Source: Rhodospirillaceae bacterium
GTDB taxonomy: Bacteria; Pseudomonadota; Alphaproteobacteria; Rhodospirillales; Casp-alpha2
Reading direction: 5' to 3'
DNA: 64,000 nt
Assembly (NCBI GenBank): GCA_016845145.1
Contig: JAERTE010000141.1
Span: 55,106-119,105, forward strand
Shown: in pieces, positions 45,390 to 53,698 of the stretch
How the letters are laid out: every line of letters begins with the position of its first letter
Position numbering within the stretch: the stretch's first letter is position 1
Program-made: the position numbers and the translations under genes
Notes under the pieces: model-generated
Told to the model about the DNA's origin: nothing
Databases searched by the model: none
Seen by the model: the letters and a program-made list of their open reading frames with translations, nothing else

Positions 45390-45820
45390 TTGGACTCGCC
45401 TCCTTTTGCCGCGGACTGCAGAACACTCGCCGCGAAGTCATCAAGAATCTGCTGATCAGTGTCAGTCCAATCATCTTCGGCGCGATCATTGGCCTGATCA
45501 GGGACCAGCTTCAGGAACATGTTGAGGAGAGCCATCGCCGATTTCACATCGCCCTGGACGGCCTTCGCCATCAACGCCTTGATCATAGCGCGCTGCTTCG
45601 AGATGTTTTTGGGCTTGCCGCTCTCGGTGATCTTGATCTTCTCGAGGAGTTCTTCCTCGAGTTCCGTCTTCAGGTTCTTGGCGCCCTTGGGCCGGCCCTT
45701 GGAATTGCCGGATTTTCCAGGCTTGAACCGCGTATGCTCGGGCGGCTTTTTGTAGCCGACATCGTAGCCGGGCTTTCCATCGGGTTTTGCTTTGGCCTTC
45801 GGTTTCTTCTTGATGATCAT
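45386..45820 (-). CDS. DUF5681 protein, likely small-terminase-like partner
   Basis: A 144-residue basic protein. The signature YDVGYKKPPEHTRFKPGKSGNSKGRPKGAKNL is the DUF5681 zone, found next to large terminases, so it may be the small terminase or a DNA-binding helper. A helical part follows (KQRAMIKALMAKAVQGDVKSAMALL). The gene starts 1 bp after the methyltransferase stop and overlaps the terminase start. Confidence 0.8.
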   Translation of the reverse strand: MIIKKKPKAKAKPDGKPGYDVGYKKPPEHTRFKPGKSGNSKGRPKGAKNLKTELEEELLEKIKITESGKPKNISKQRAMIKALMAKAVQGDVKSAMALLNMFLKLVPDQANDRAEDDWTDTDQQILDDFAASVLQSAAKGGESK

Positions 45821-45821
45821 C

Positions 45822-47228
45822 TCACGCCTCCTCCGTATTCGTCGGCGCAGGCAGCAGCAACTGCTTGCCGTTGCGCATCTCGCCCAGTTCCTCGAAGGTC
45901 AGACCTGTGCCAGCGTGACGGGCCTGATGTCCGGTGAACGCTTCCCACCGACGAACGGTGACGTCGGTGTACTTCGGGTCGAGTTCCAAGCCGGCACAGA
46001 CACGTCCGGTCTGCTCACAGGCAATGACCGCCGTTCCTGATCCGAGGAAGGGATCCAGGATCAGGCCACCTCGATCGGAACAGTCTCGAATGGCATCGGC
46101 GATCATCGCGACCGGCTTCACCGTAGGGTGCAGCTTGAGGTCTTCGCGCCGCTCCGGAGACAATGAATTGCAGCCATCATAGGACCAAACGTTCGAGCGA
46201 TTCCGGCCGAACCTGCCCAATTGCACGGCGTTGATGTGCGGGACATCGCCTTTCTTGAACACCATCACCAACTCGTGCTGAGAGCGATAAAACGATCCCA
46301 TGCCGCCGTTCGACTTGGTCCAGACGCAGAGATTTAGCTGCTGACCGTAGTACCGGCGACACACACCCTCCAAGACATGCAGGTGGCGCCAGTCGATAAA
46401 GACGTAGTGGACCGAACCATTGACGCTGTACCGGACCAGGTTGCGGATGAAAGCAACCAGAAAGGCCTCATACTCCTCGTTCGTCATTTCACCAGAGGCC
46501 ATGACAAACTCGTCGTGCTTGATCGACCCTGAGCCACCGACATGGCCCTGGATTCTGACGTTGTAGGGTGGGTCAGTGATCACGGCTTGGGCCGAGAGGC
46601 CGTTGAGAAGCATTTCATAGGCCAGCGGATCACGGGCATCACCACAGAGGACGCGGTGCTGATCCATGATCCAGAGATCTCCAAGCCGGCTCACCTTCAG
46701 CGCCGGCTCCTCGGGAACCTCGTCTGCTGACGTCATGCCAACCGGTGCGAGTTGCCCGTCGATGACGAAGTCGATCTCCGGCATTTCGAATCCCGTCAAT
46801 TCGACGTCGAAATCGAACTCCAGCAAGAGCTGCAGTTCGATCGCAAGCTTCCCTTCGTCCCATTCGGCCAGTTCCACCAGGCGATTGTCGGCAATGCGGA
46901 ACGCCATGGCTTGTTCGGGCGTCAGGTGCTTCAGGCGAATGACGGGCACATATTCAATGCCGATCCGTTTGGCGACCAATAGGCGCGCGTGGCCGGCGAG
47001 AATATTGCTATCACCATCCGCCATGATCGGCACGGCGAAACCGATTTCCCGCATCCCTTTCTCAAGGACGTTCAACTGTTTCTTCGGGTGGGCGCGGGCT
47101 TGATTCCGATAGGCCTTGAGTTCATCGATCGGGACGAATTCGACCTTATCGACCACCTGATCACCAACATACAGTCGCTGGTTATGTCGCTTGTTCGGTG
47201 GGGCTGTTTTTCTTTCTCTCAAACCCAT
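45822..47228 (-). CDS. ParB-like/DNA methyltransferase fusion
   Basis: A 468-residue two-domain protein. Residues about 25-125 form a ParB/Srx-like nuclease domain (VEFVPIDELKAYRNQARAHP, DSNILAGHARLLVAKRIG). From about residue 180 comes a DNA methyltransferase with the catalytic DPPYNV motif before the SAM motif DPFLGSGTAVIA, a beta-class order; N6-adenine or N4-cytosine methylation is possible. Such fusions are common in alphaproteobacterial phages and may protect phage DNA. No restriction endonuclease is paired with it. Confidence 0.87.
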   Translation of the reverse strand: MGLRERKTAPPNKRHNQRLYVGDQVVDKVEFVPIDELKAYRNQARAHPKKQLNVLEKGMREIGFAVPIMADGDSNILAGHARLLVAKRIGIEYVPVIRLKHLTPEQAMAFRIADNRLVELAEWDEGKLAIELQLLLEFDFDVELTGFEMPEIDFVIDGQLAPVGMTSADEVPEEPALKVSRLGDLWIMDQHRVLCGDARDPLAYEMLLNGLSAQAVITDPPYNVRIQGHVGGSGSIKHDEFVMASGEMTNEEYEAFLVAFIRNLVRYSVNGSVHYVFIDWRHLHVLEGVCRRYYGQQLNLCVWTKSNGGMGSFYRSQHELVMVFKKGDVPHINAVQLGRFGRNRSNVWSYDGCNSLSPERREDLKLHPTVKPVAMIADAIRDCSDRGGLILDPFLGSGTAVIACEQTGRVCAGLELDPKYTDVTVRRWEAFTGHQARHAGTGLTFEELGEMRNGKQLLLPAPTNTEEA

Positions 47229-47444
47229 CGTCGTCTCCTAACCTCTCGGCTGTCGACTTGATGGCTTGAACCCCAGGCACAACAAGACGACAGCGATCAA
47301 AACAAATCGCTGCCGCCTCTCACACCCTCCTTGGTTCAAGAGAGACGGAAGATTACACAATAAAATGTACAACCTTGGGAGTTTAGTACAAAATATTGTG
47401 CTTGCTGGCAAGAAGAATTTCGGACCTAAGCCCGCAACAGAAAT

Positions 47445-47654
47445 TCAACCGTCTTCCAGCAGGCGCCAAACCGGGACCTTCAGGCCGTTTGCCAGCATCT
47501 CGAGAACGACAACAGTCGGATTCCGAATGCCTCGCTCGACACCGCTCACATAAGTCCGATGCAAGCCGCAATCAAAAGCCAATTGCTCCTGTGAAACACC
47601 CAGTTCCTTGCGGAACCGCTTCACATTGAGACCCACCCGACGACGAATATCCAT
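47445..47654 (-). CDS. XRE-family helix-turn-helix regulator
   Basis: A 69-residue Cro/CI-like protein: NVKRFRKELGVSQEQLAFDCGLHRTYVSGVERGIRNPTV is a textbook helix-turn-helix. Two starts are possible, ATG at 47654 or one five codons upstream (47669). It is probably the element's repressor. The 216-bp gap between it and the methyltransferase gene (47229-47444) holds AT-rich sequence, likely a promoter. Confidence 0.87.
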   Translation of the reverse strand: MDIRRRVGLNVKRFRKELGVSQEQLAFDCGLHRTYVSGVERGIRNPTVVVLEMLANGLKVPVWRLLEDG

Positions 47655-47785
47655 GATGCCAGTGGGCAAATTCGATGACTTTTAGTCTACAGACTATAAG
47701 TCTCATTTTTCTGGACTTCCGCGCGACCACGAGCCAGTACTGGTTGTTGAGGTCAGGCCCATTGGAACTTGAATGAGGATCGGTC

Positions 47786-49021
47786 ATGAAAGAACTACGG
47801 CAGCACGGAACGCCCCTGTATCTGTCAGATCCGGAAGTTGCTGACCAAGCAATAGGGTTGAAACGGATTCGGTTCGAGAGGGGAGGTCCCGGCAGTGGGA
47901 ACTATGATGAACGGTGGCTGCAAAAGCTTGTCCAAACCCATCCCACTTTGTTGCCCGTCACGGAAATCGAGCCGGCTTTTCGTCCGCTAATCCCAATCTG
48001 CATGGAGCTGCCGACGTCCCGAGGTTACATCGATAACTTCTTCATCACCCCCAACGGCAACCTTGTTTTTGCCGAGGTGAAGCTCTGGCGGAACACCGAA
48101 GCCAGAAGAGAGGTGATCGCCCAGGTCATGGATTACGCCGAGAGCCTGACGGCTTTGTCCTACAACGAACTTGAAGCGGCGTTTGTTCGGGCCGAATCCG
48201 AGGCCGGTTCGCCGGCAACGCTTTACGAGTACGTCAGTGATGTGACCGACCTTGACGAGGACGAGTTCGTCGATGCCGTCGCCCGCAACCTTCGGCTTGG
48301 GCGAGGGTTGTTTTTCATTGTTGGTGACGGCATCCGCGAAGAGGCGGAGACCCTCGCCGAGCATGTCCAATCTCATGCCGGTATGCACTTCGCCCTGGCG
48401 TTGATCGAGATCGCCTGCTTCCAAGCCGCAGACGGAAACGGATACTTCATCCAACCCCGGACCATTGCGCGCACGGTCAATATCGAACGCGGCATCGTCC
48501 GGGTCGAAGATGCGCGCGCCACGATTCAACCATCCGATCACAAGCCGGTTACCAGGACCATGGGCGCCGCCAGATCATTGAGTGCCGAGGAGTTTCTTGA
48601 GCATATGGCCAACGTTGACCCCGCTCTACCCAGGCGTATCGAAGCATTTCTGAAAAAGCTGGAACCGCTACGCGTCGAACCGGAGTTCAAGAGGAGCCTT
48701 ATCCTGCGGTGGCATGGGATCGACGGCACGACGCTGAATATCGGTTATATCGACACGTCGGGCGCCATATGGACCGATGCTATTCATTCCCAAGCGAGCA
48801 AGCTCCGAATCTTGGATTTGACGCAGGCTTATGTACGAGACCTTGCGGACGTTATCGGCGGCGAGGTCCGGAGCTCCTCAAACGAGGATAACATCTACAT
48901 CGTTCGCCACGGGAAAGCTGCGCGGGTGGGCGATATGCTGGATCACGAGAACGAATGGCTCGGCATCATTCAACGGCTGGGCCAACAAGTTGATGACCGG
49001 TTCAGTCAAGGGACACGCTAA
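47786..49021 (+). CDS. PD-(D/E)XK-like nuclease-fold protein
   Basis: A 411-residue protein. The segment SRGYIDNFFITPNGNLVFAEVKLWRN has D83, E97 and K99 in the D-x13-E-x-K spacing of PD-(D/E)XK nucleases, with Q113 (IAQVMDYAE) as the usual extra polar residue. A middle region (LIEIACFQAADGNGYFIQPR) and a C-terminal domain are not recognised. It starts 116 bp after and divergent from the XRE regulator, at the far end of the element, where cargo or defence genes often lie. Nuclease activity is inferred from residues only. Confidence 0.65.
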   Translation: MKELRQHGTPLYLSDPEVADQAIGLKRIRFERGGPGSGNYDERWLQKLVQTHPTLLPVTEIEPAFRPLIPICMELPTSRGYIDNFFITPNGNLVFAEVKLWRNTEARREVIAQVMDYAESLTALSYNELEAAFVRAESEAGSPATLYEYVSDVTDLDEDEFVDAVARNLRLGRGLFFIVGDGIREEAETLAEHVQSHAGMHFALALIEIACFQAADGNGYFIQPRTIARTVNIERGIVRVEDARATIQPSDHKPVTRTMGAARSLSAEEFLEHMANVDPALPRRIEAFLKKLEPLRVEPEFKRSLILRWHGIDGTTLNIGYIDTSGAIWTDAIHSQASKLRILDLTQAYVRDLADVIGGEVRSSSNEDNIYIVRHGKAARVGDMLDHENEWLGIIQRLGQQVDDRFSQGTR

Positions 49022-49433
49022 ACTAAAGGGACGGCTTCTTTCCGCTGTGGAAGGTCAAGCGGCATCAATTCCGACAATGATCAAGTTCTTTGATCTCGAG
49101 GGCCGCTTTCACTTCGTTTCCGGACGATTCCATCGACTGCCGGATACTCGTGCTATTGACCCCTACCGGTCTTTCGCACCTTCGCGGTGCGACTTCCGGT
49201 TTGCGATCAGTTTTCGGACATTTAGGAGATTTGGCGGGCACCGCCGGAACGTGCCATCAGACGACATCCACGAAATTCACAGCGAAAGTCAGCTTTCAGA
49301 TCAGAAATCCGACCTCAAAAGGTCTGCGACCTGTAGACGAGAGATGACCTAAAACCAATCCTTAGAGCTTGGTTCGAGTGGTTTTCGCTTTTCGATGTTC
49401 GCCACAAGACGGAACGCGGTTCGAGGACAGGTC
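49022..49433. other. Gene-free stretch of 412 bp at the end of the mobile element
   Basis: No convincing gene. An open frame at 48831-49352 is a shadow of the nuclease gene plus non-coding sequence. This is where the right attachment site of the element should lie, but I saw no clear repeat of the left end. The word CCGCCGGAACG occurs at both ends (about 41354 and 49241), which is too short to be informative. Confidence 0.5.
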
Positions 49434-51719
49434 TCAATCTATCATTTCCGGGGAGAGATACGGTCGCGGCGGGGCCGCTTCGTCGGTGAATTTCTCTATC
49501 TCAACCAACGTCGTATGAGAGATCGGTCCTTGGCCGAGACTGGAGGTGCCTCTATCCAACGTAAGTACGTTGGGATTTCCGTGCTGTTCCAAGCTACCTG
49601 AACCGGACCAATCCTGCGGATCGAACCAAGCGCCTGTGGGTAGAAGCACAACACCGTCTCTGATATCGGAATTTGGAACTGCGACAGCAAGGGTGGCGCC
49701 GCGCGCGTTGAAAAGCCGAACGATGTCTCCTTGAGCGATGTCACGCTTTTCAGCTTCTCGAGGCGACAGGAAAACCGGCTCGCGCCCACCAACCTTCGCC
49801 GCAAGGCTCGGTCCCACGAAGTCGAGTTGCGAGTGGAGTTTGTGTTTCGGTTGGTTCGATATCAAATGCAGAGGCCATTTTTTCGCTGTACCCGCACCCA
49901 GCCATTCAGCAGGCTCTTGCCAAACAGGGTGCCCGGGACAGTCTCGATAACCGAAACCCTCTATCTCCTTGCAGCAGATTTCGAATTTTCCTGATGGTGT
50001 CGGCAGTGGGTTTCCGACCGGGTCCGCGCGGAAATCTGCGTAGACGACATGCGGTCGCTCCGGCGCTTCGAATTCAAGCAGTCCACGCTCCCAGAAATCA
50101 TCGAACGGCGGCATTTCACCGACCGATGGGTCGGCATTACTTTCAGCATCAGCGTATAGTAACCGCAGCCAAGCCTCCTCGTCGCGGCCTTCACTAAATG
50201 CATCGTCAATACCCAGACGCCGAGCGAGGCCCTGGAAGATATCAAAATCGTTGCGGGCATCGAATTGCGGCGGCACGACCTGTTTCATGGCAACGATGAA
50301 ACGGTCACGTGAGCTGGCGCCGATATCGTTGCGCTCCAGCGTTGTCGTCGCTGGTAGAGCGATATCCGCCAACTTCGCCGTCGGCGTCCACCATGGCTCG
50401 TTGACGATGACGGTATCAGGTTTGCGCCACCCCTCAAGAAGCCGGTTCAAATCTTGATGATGGTGGAAAGGATTGCCGCCGCACCAGTAAATCAGATGTG
50501 TTTCCGGATAAGTCCGTTGCTCACCATCGAATTCATAATTTTCACCGGGCCTGAGCAAAAGGTCGGTAATTCGCGCGACGGGGATATAACTGCCTGTCGG
50601 GTTCGTTCCCGCTGGCAATGATATTGGCGGCATTGTCGGCACGGGATTTCCTTGACCATGCATGCTGCCGTATCCGAAACCGAATCCGCCGCCCGGCAAT
50701 CCGATTTGTCCTAGAACGCATGCAAGCGTCATGGTCATCCAAAAGGTCTGCTCACCATGATCTCCGCGTTGCAGGGAATAACTCGTCGTGACCATCGTCC
50801 GACCGCGCGCCATCCGCCGTGCCAGATTCCGGATTGTGTCGCCGGGAATGTCGCATATCTCCGACGCCCATGCCGCAGACTTAGGCTGATCGTCCGTTTC
50901 CCCGAAAAGATAGGACAGGAACTTATCGGCGCCCGTGGTGAATGTTGCGAGGAACTCGGCATCGTGGAGCTCTTCTTCCACCAAGGTGTGAGCCAATCCC
51001 ATCATTAAGGCGACGTCTGTATTCGGGCGAAGCGCGACCCACTCAGGGCAGACGTAGTCCGGCGTGTCGCTCCTGATAGGTGTGATGCTGACGAATTGAG
51101 TGCCGCGGGCGGAGATTGTCTTGAGCCAGTTCTCTGTCGAATGGGCCCCTGTACCGCCAGGTTCCATCTGGGTATTGCGTGTTCCGATGCCCCCGAACGC
51201 GACAACCAAGTCCGTGGCTTCTGCTATCGAGGCCCATGATGTCGGCGCCCTAAGAGGCCGCAGGTCGCCGACGATATGCGGCAGCAATGCCAGTCCCGCA
51301 GCGATGGAGTAATTGTGTTTCTGACCGGTGTAGCCACCGAAACAGTTCATGAACCGCTGGAGCTGGGTCTTGGCATGATGAAAGCGGCCCGCACTCGACC
51401 ACCCATAGGAGCCCGCAAAAATCGAGTCATTGCCGTAGGTGTCTTTGACGCGCTGCAGTTCCTCTGCAGTGATATCGAGAGCTTCGTCCCATGGGACTTG
51501 AACAAACCGGTCCCCGCCGCGCGCTGTGTCGCGGTGCCGGAGCCAGCCCTCACGAATGGCTGGCGATTTTATTCGACACTCGTGGTGAACAGCATCGGCC
51601 ATACCGCCCAGAATAGGTGATGGTGCCGGGTCATTTCCGATCGGTCGTACAGAGGTAACGCGTCCATCGCGGGCATCAGCTTCGAAGGCTCCCCAATGCG
51701 AACCGTGTGTTTTGCCCAT
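49434..51719 (-). CDS. BisC-like molybdopterin-dependent oxidoreductase
   Basis: A 761-residue DMSO reductase-family enzyme of the biotin sulfoxide/TMAO reductase branch, binding bis-MGD. It has no N-terminal [4Fe-4S] cysteines and no Tat signal, so it is probably cytoplasmic. Segments: FAGSYGWSSAGRFHHAKTQL (Mo ligand serine of the YGWxSAG type), ATDLVVAFGGIGTRN, LQRGDHGEQTFWMTMTLACV, WWTPTAKLADIALPATTTLE and SNQPKHKLHSQLD. It reduces S- or N-oxides or takes part in a catabolic hydroxylation; the substrate is unknown. It ends the minus-strand operon, 5 bp after the tautomerase. Confidence 0.88.
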   Translation of the reverse strand: MGKTHGSHWGAFEADARDGRVTSVRPIGNDPAPSPILGGMADAVHHECRIKSPAIREGWLRHRDTARGGDRFVQVPWDEALDITAEELQRVKDTYGNDSIFAGSYGWSSAGRFHHAKTQLQRFMNCFGGYTGQKHNYSIAAGLALLPHIVGDLRPLRAPTSWASIAEATDLVVAFGGIGTRNTQMEPGGTGAHSTENWLKTISARGTQFVSITPIRSDTPDYVCPEWVALRPNTDVALMMGLAHTLVEEELHDAEFLATFTTGADKFLSYLFGETDDQPKSAAWASEICDIPGDTIRNLARRMARGRTMVTTSYSLQRGDHGEQTFWMTMTLACVLGQIGLPGGGFGFGYGSMHGQGNPVPTMPPISLPAGTNPTGSYIPVARITDLLLRPGENYEFDGEQRTYPETHLIYWCGGNPFHHHQDLNRLLEGWRKPDTVIVNEPWWTPTAKLADIALPATTTLERNDIGASSRDRFIVAMKQVVPPQFDARNDFDIFQGLARRLGIDDAFSEGRDEEAWLRLLYADAESNADPSVGEMPPFDDFWERGLLEFEAPERPHVVYADFRADPVGNPLPTPSGKFEICCKEIEGFGYRDCPGHPVWQEPAEWLGAGTAKKWPLHLISNQPKHKLHSQLDFVGPSLAAKVGGREPVFLSPREAEKRDIAQGDIVRLFNARGATLAVAVPNSDIRDGVVLLPTGAWFDPQDWSGSGSLEQHGNPNVLTLDRGTSSLGQGPISHTTLVEIEKFTDEAAPPRPYLSPEMID

Positions 51720-51723
51720 CCGC

Positions 51724-51930
51724 TCAGGTTTCTCCGCGCTTTCGTCTTCGTTCGGCTACCGTCTCGCCGGCAATCACCCAATCCGAGGCGTCAACATCCT
51801 TGAACACCACATAGACATGGTCTGCGTGCGTGCCACAGTGTTCGACCAAGGCATCCGTGATGGCCTGCGCCGTCTGTTGTTTCTGCTCAGGCGTTCGGCC
51901 CGCAATCAGTTCTACCGAAACGTATGGCAT
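51724..51930 (-). CDS. 4-Oxalocrotonate tautomerase family protein
   Basis: A 68-residue tautomerase. The mature protein would start with the catalytic Pro1 (MPYVSVELIAGRTPEQKQQ), with the family pattern AQAITDALVEHCGT and VYVVFKDVDASDWVIAG. It would isomerise enol/keto intermediates in a catabolic route. Arg-rich end (RRRKRGE). It lies between the SDR and the molybdoenzyme genes. Confidence 0.88.
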   Translation of the reverse strand: MPYVSVELIAGRTPEQKQQTAQAITDALVEHCGTHADHVYVVFKDVDASDWVIAGETVAERRRKRGET

Positions 51931-51951
51931 GCTAATTTCCTTTCAAAAGGT

Positions 51952-52704
51952 TCAGATGCCGAGCGACAAACCGCCGTCGACACGAATCACTTGCCCCGTG
52001 ATTTGACGGGCATCTCCCGAGAGCAAAAAAGCGATCAAGGCCGCCACGTCATCGGGTTCGCTCAGGCGGCCCGTGGGCGTACGCTTTGCCGCGCGGACCC
52101 AGGATTCTTGGCCGAGCGCTGAATGGCCGGTGTCGTCCTTCTTTGTGAAACCTGGCGCTACAGCATTTACCGTTACATTGTTCTCGGCCAGCTCCATGGC
52201 AATGGTCTTGACCAACGCCTCAGCAGCCGCTTTCGCCGCTGCCGTTACTGCAAAAGGTGTTTCTTTGTCAAAAACCTGTGCAACAAAAGAACTGACCACG
52301 ACTAAACGACCATGATCGGAGTCAATCAGATGAGGTTTGGCCGCAACCGCTAGATCGAATAACGCACCGGGCATGGCGGCAAGGCTGGCATCCAGATCAC
52401 CACGACCGACATCGCTAACCTGGCCACGTTGTGCGTAACCCGCATTAGCGACAATCTGATCGATGGTGCCGAATGCCGCCACCGCCTGCTCGACAAGCTC
52501 ACGCCCGGCGTCGGCCTTGCCCAGATCCACTATTGCGGTCTCGACTTCAGCGCCCGCGTCTTTAGCTGCTCTCGCGACGTTGTCCAACGCCTCGGCCGAT
52601 TTGCGCGTATGCAAAAGCAAGCGAGTACCGGGGGCCGCCAAGCGACGGGTTGTCGCCGCGCCTATGCCGCTTGCGGCGCCGGTTATGAGGATACTGCGCG
52701 ACAT
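51952..52704 (-). CDS. SDR-family protein lacking the YxxxK catalytic motif
   Basis: A 250-residue short-chain dehydrogenase-like protein. The cofactor motif TGAASGIG is at residues 8-15, NAG at 87-89 and the catalytic serine in VVVSS (138-139) are present. Where YxxxK is expected the sequence reads PFAVTAAAKAA, that is F151 and A155, with only K158 nearby. Classical SDR chemistry would be impaired; it may bind cofactor only, or act differently. The ATG at 52704 is chosen because the upstream extension is not SDR sequence. In the TRAP-DapA operon, 10 bp after the DapA-family gene. Confidence 0.8.
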   Translation of the reverse strand: MSRSILITGAASGIGAATTRRLAAPGTRLLLHTRKSAEALDNVARAAKDAGAEVETAIVDLGKADAGRELVEQAVAAFGTIDQIVANAGYAQRGQVSDVGRGDLDASLAAMPGALFDLAVAAKPHLIDSDHGRLVVVSSFVAQVFDKETPFAVTAAAKAAAEALVKTIAMELAENNVTVNAVAPGFTKKDDTGHSALGQESWVRAAKRTPTGRLSEPDDVAALIAFLLSGDARQITGQVIRVDGGLSLGI

Positions 52705-52714
52705 ATCGGGCCCG

Positions 52715-53659
52715 CTATTCGGCCGCCAGAACCTGTTGCGGATTGAGCTTGTAGCCGTAGGTCTTGTCGAGGCCCAACTCACGGCAAATATCCAATCCGC
52801 GTTGAAGTGCCACAGGGTCAATCGGCGACAGCGGTTTGCGTAACGGCCCTGCAGGGAGGCCCACCGCCGCCATGAGGCTCTTCATGGCAACGGGGTTGAT
52901 GGCCGAATAGGCGAAATGCAGCATCGGCAAGTTCTGTAGCCACGCCTCCCGGCAGTTGAATGCATCTTCTCCAGTTGCCCAGGGTTTTGAAATCACCGCC
53001 ATTTCGCGAGGTATGATGTTGCCGGTCATGTTGGCGGTGCCGTGGCCACCCAATGCCATCATCGGCACCACCTGCCCAAGGTTCGGCGAGCAGCAGCACA
53101 TTAGCGCCATCTCGGGCTTGGCAGCACACATCTGCGCCACTTGGCCGACCCGCGTCGTCGATTCCTTCAACACCACAAATCGTGGATGCTCGGCAATGCG
53201 CAGCAGGTCTGCGGTGGTCAAATCCGTATTCACCCGTGGTGGATTGTTGTAGAAGCCGAGCGGAATGGCGGAGGCATCCGCGACTTCCAGACAGTACTGA
53301 ACGATATCTTCATTGGAGGCACAAATGTATGCGGGTGCGGCGATAATCGCGCCGTCTGCGCCTTCAGCCGCGGCCTGCGCCACATAGTCGATGGTGCCCT
53401 GCGTCGTGGTGCCGGTACAGCCGTAGTAGTAGAGCATTTTCCCGGTCCGGCTCTTCATGGTTTCGCGCACGATGGCGTGGCGTTCTTCCATGGAGAGCAT
53501 CGACACTTCACCGGTAGAGCCCATAATCAGCACCGCAGAAGTGCCGTTTTCTTCGTGAAACTGCAAGAGTGTGCGGAAGCCCTCAAAATCGATTGAGCCA
53601 TCCGTATTCATGGGCGTAATCAACGCCACAAATGAACCTTCGATCATTGCATTGCTCAT
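52715..53659 (-). CDS. DapA/NAL-family aldolase or deaminase
   Basis: A 314-residue class I Schiff-base enzyme. Features are GSFVALITPM, the GSTGEVSMLSMEER loop, YYYGCTGTTT, LGFYNNPPRVNTDL with the catalytic Tyr region and the Schiff-base lysine in VVLKEST. The operon context suits a catabolic member, for example hydroxyproline-pathway deaminase or a keto-acid aldolase, rather than lysine biosynthesis. AGGAT lies before the ATG. Substrate uncertain. Confidence 0.85.
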   Translation of the reverse strand: MSNAMIEGSFVALITPMNTDGSIDFEGFRTLLQFHEENGTSAVLIMGSTGEVSMLSMEERHAIVRETMKSRTGKMLYYYGCTGTTTQGTIDYVAQAAAEGADGAIIAAPAYICASNEDIVQYCLEVADASAIPLGFYNNPPRVNTDLTTADLLRIAEHPRFVVLKESTTRVGQVAQMCAAKPEMALMCCCSPNLGQVVPMMALGGHGTANMTGNIIPREMAVISKPWATGEDAFNCREAWLQNLPMLHFAYSAINPVAMKSLMAAVGLPAGPLRKPLSPIDPVALQRGLDICRELGLDKTYGYKLNPQQVLAAE

Positions 53660-53698
53660 GGCTTTATCCTCCGTAAAAACGCGACGTTGTTAAGTGAA

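Larger units (their letters stand above)
41150..49021. mobile_element. Phage-like integrated element beside tRNA-Ser (limits approximate)
   Basis: Seven minus-strand genes (serine recombinase, DUF2924, DUF3489, large terminase, DUF5681, ParB/methyltransferase, XRE regulator) plus a plus-strand nuclease-like gene form a compact unit between tRNA-Ser and the catabolic region. Packaging genes are present but no portal, capsid, tail or lysis genes are seen. I found no convincing direct repeat of the tRNA 3' end, so attachment sites are unknown. Serine recombinases need not use tRNA genes, so the tRNA neighbour may be coincidental. Confidence 0.6.

Noticed and set aside
41354..49251. Direct repeat CCGCCGGAACG as attachment sites of the mobile element
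   Set aside because: Eleven bases in GC-rich DNA is expected by chance, and the flanks do not match.
48831..49352. Plus-strand frame of 173 codons at the end of the mobile element
   Set aside because: Half of it is a frame-shadow of the nuclease-like gene and the rest is without recognisable features.
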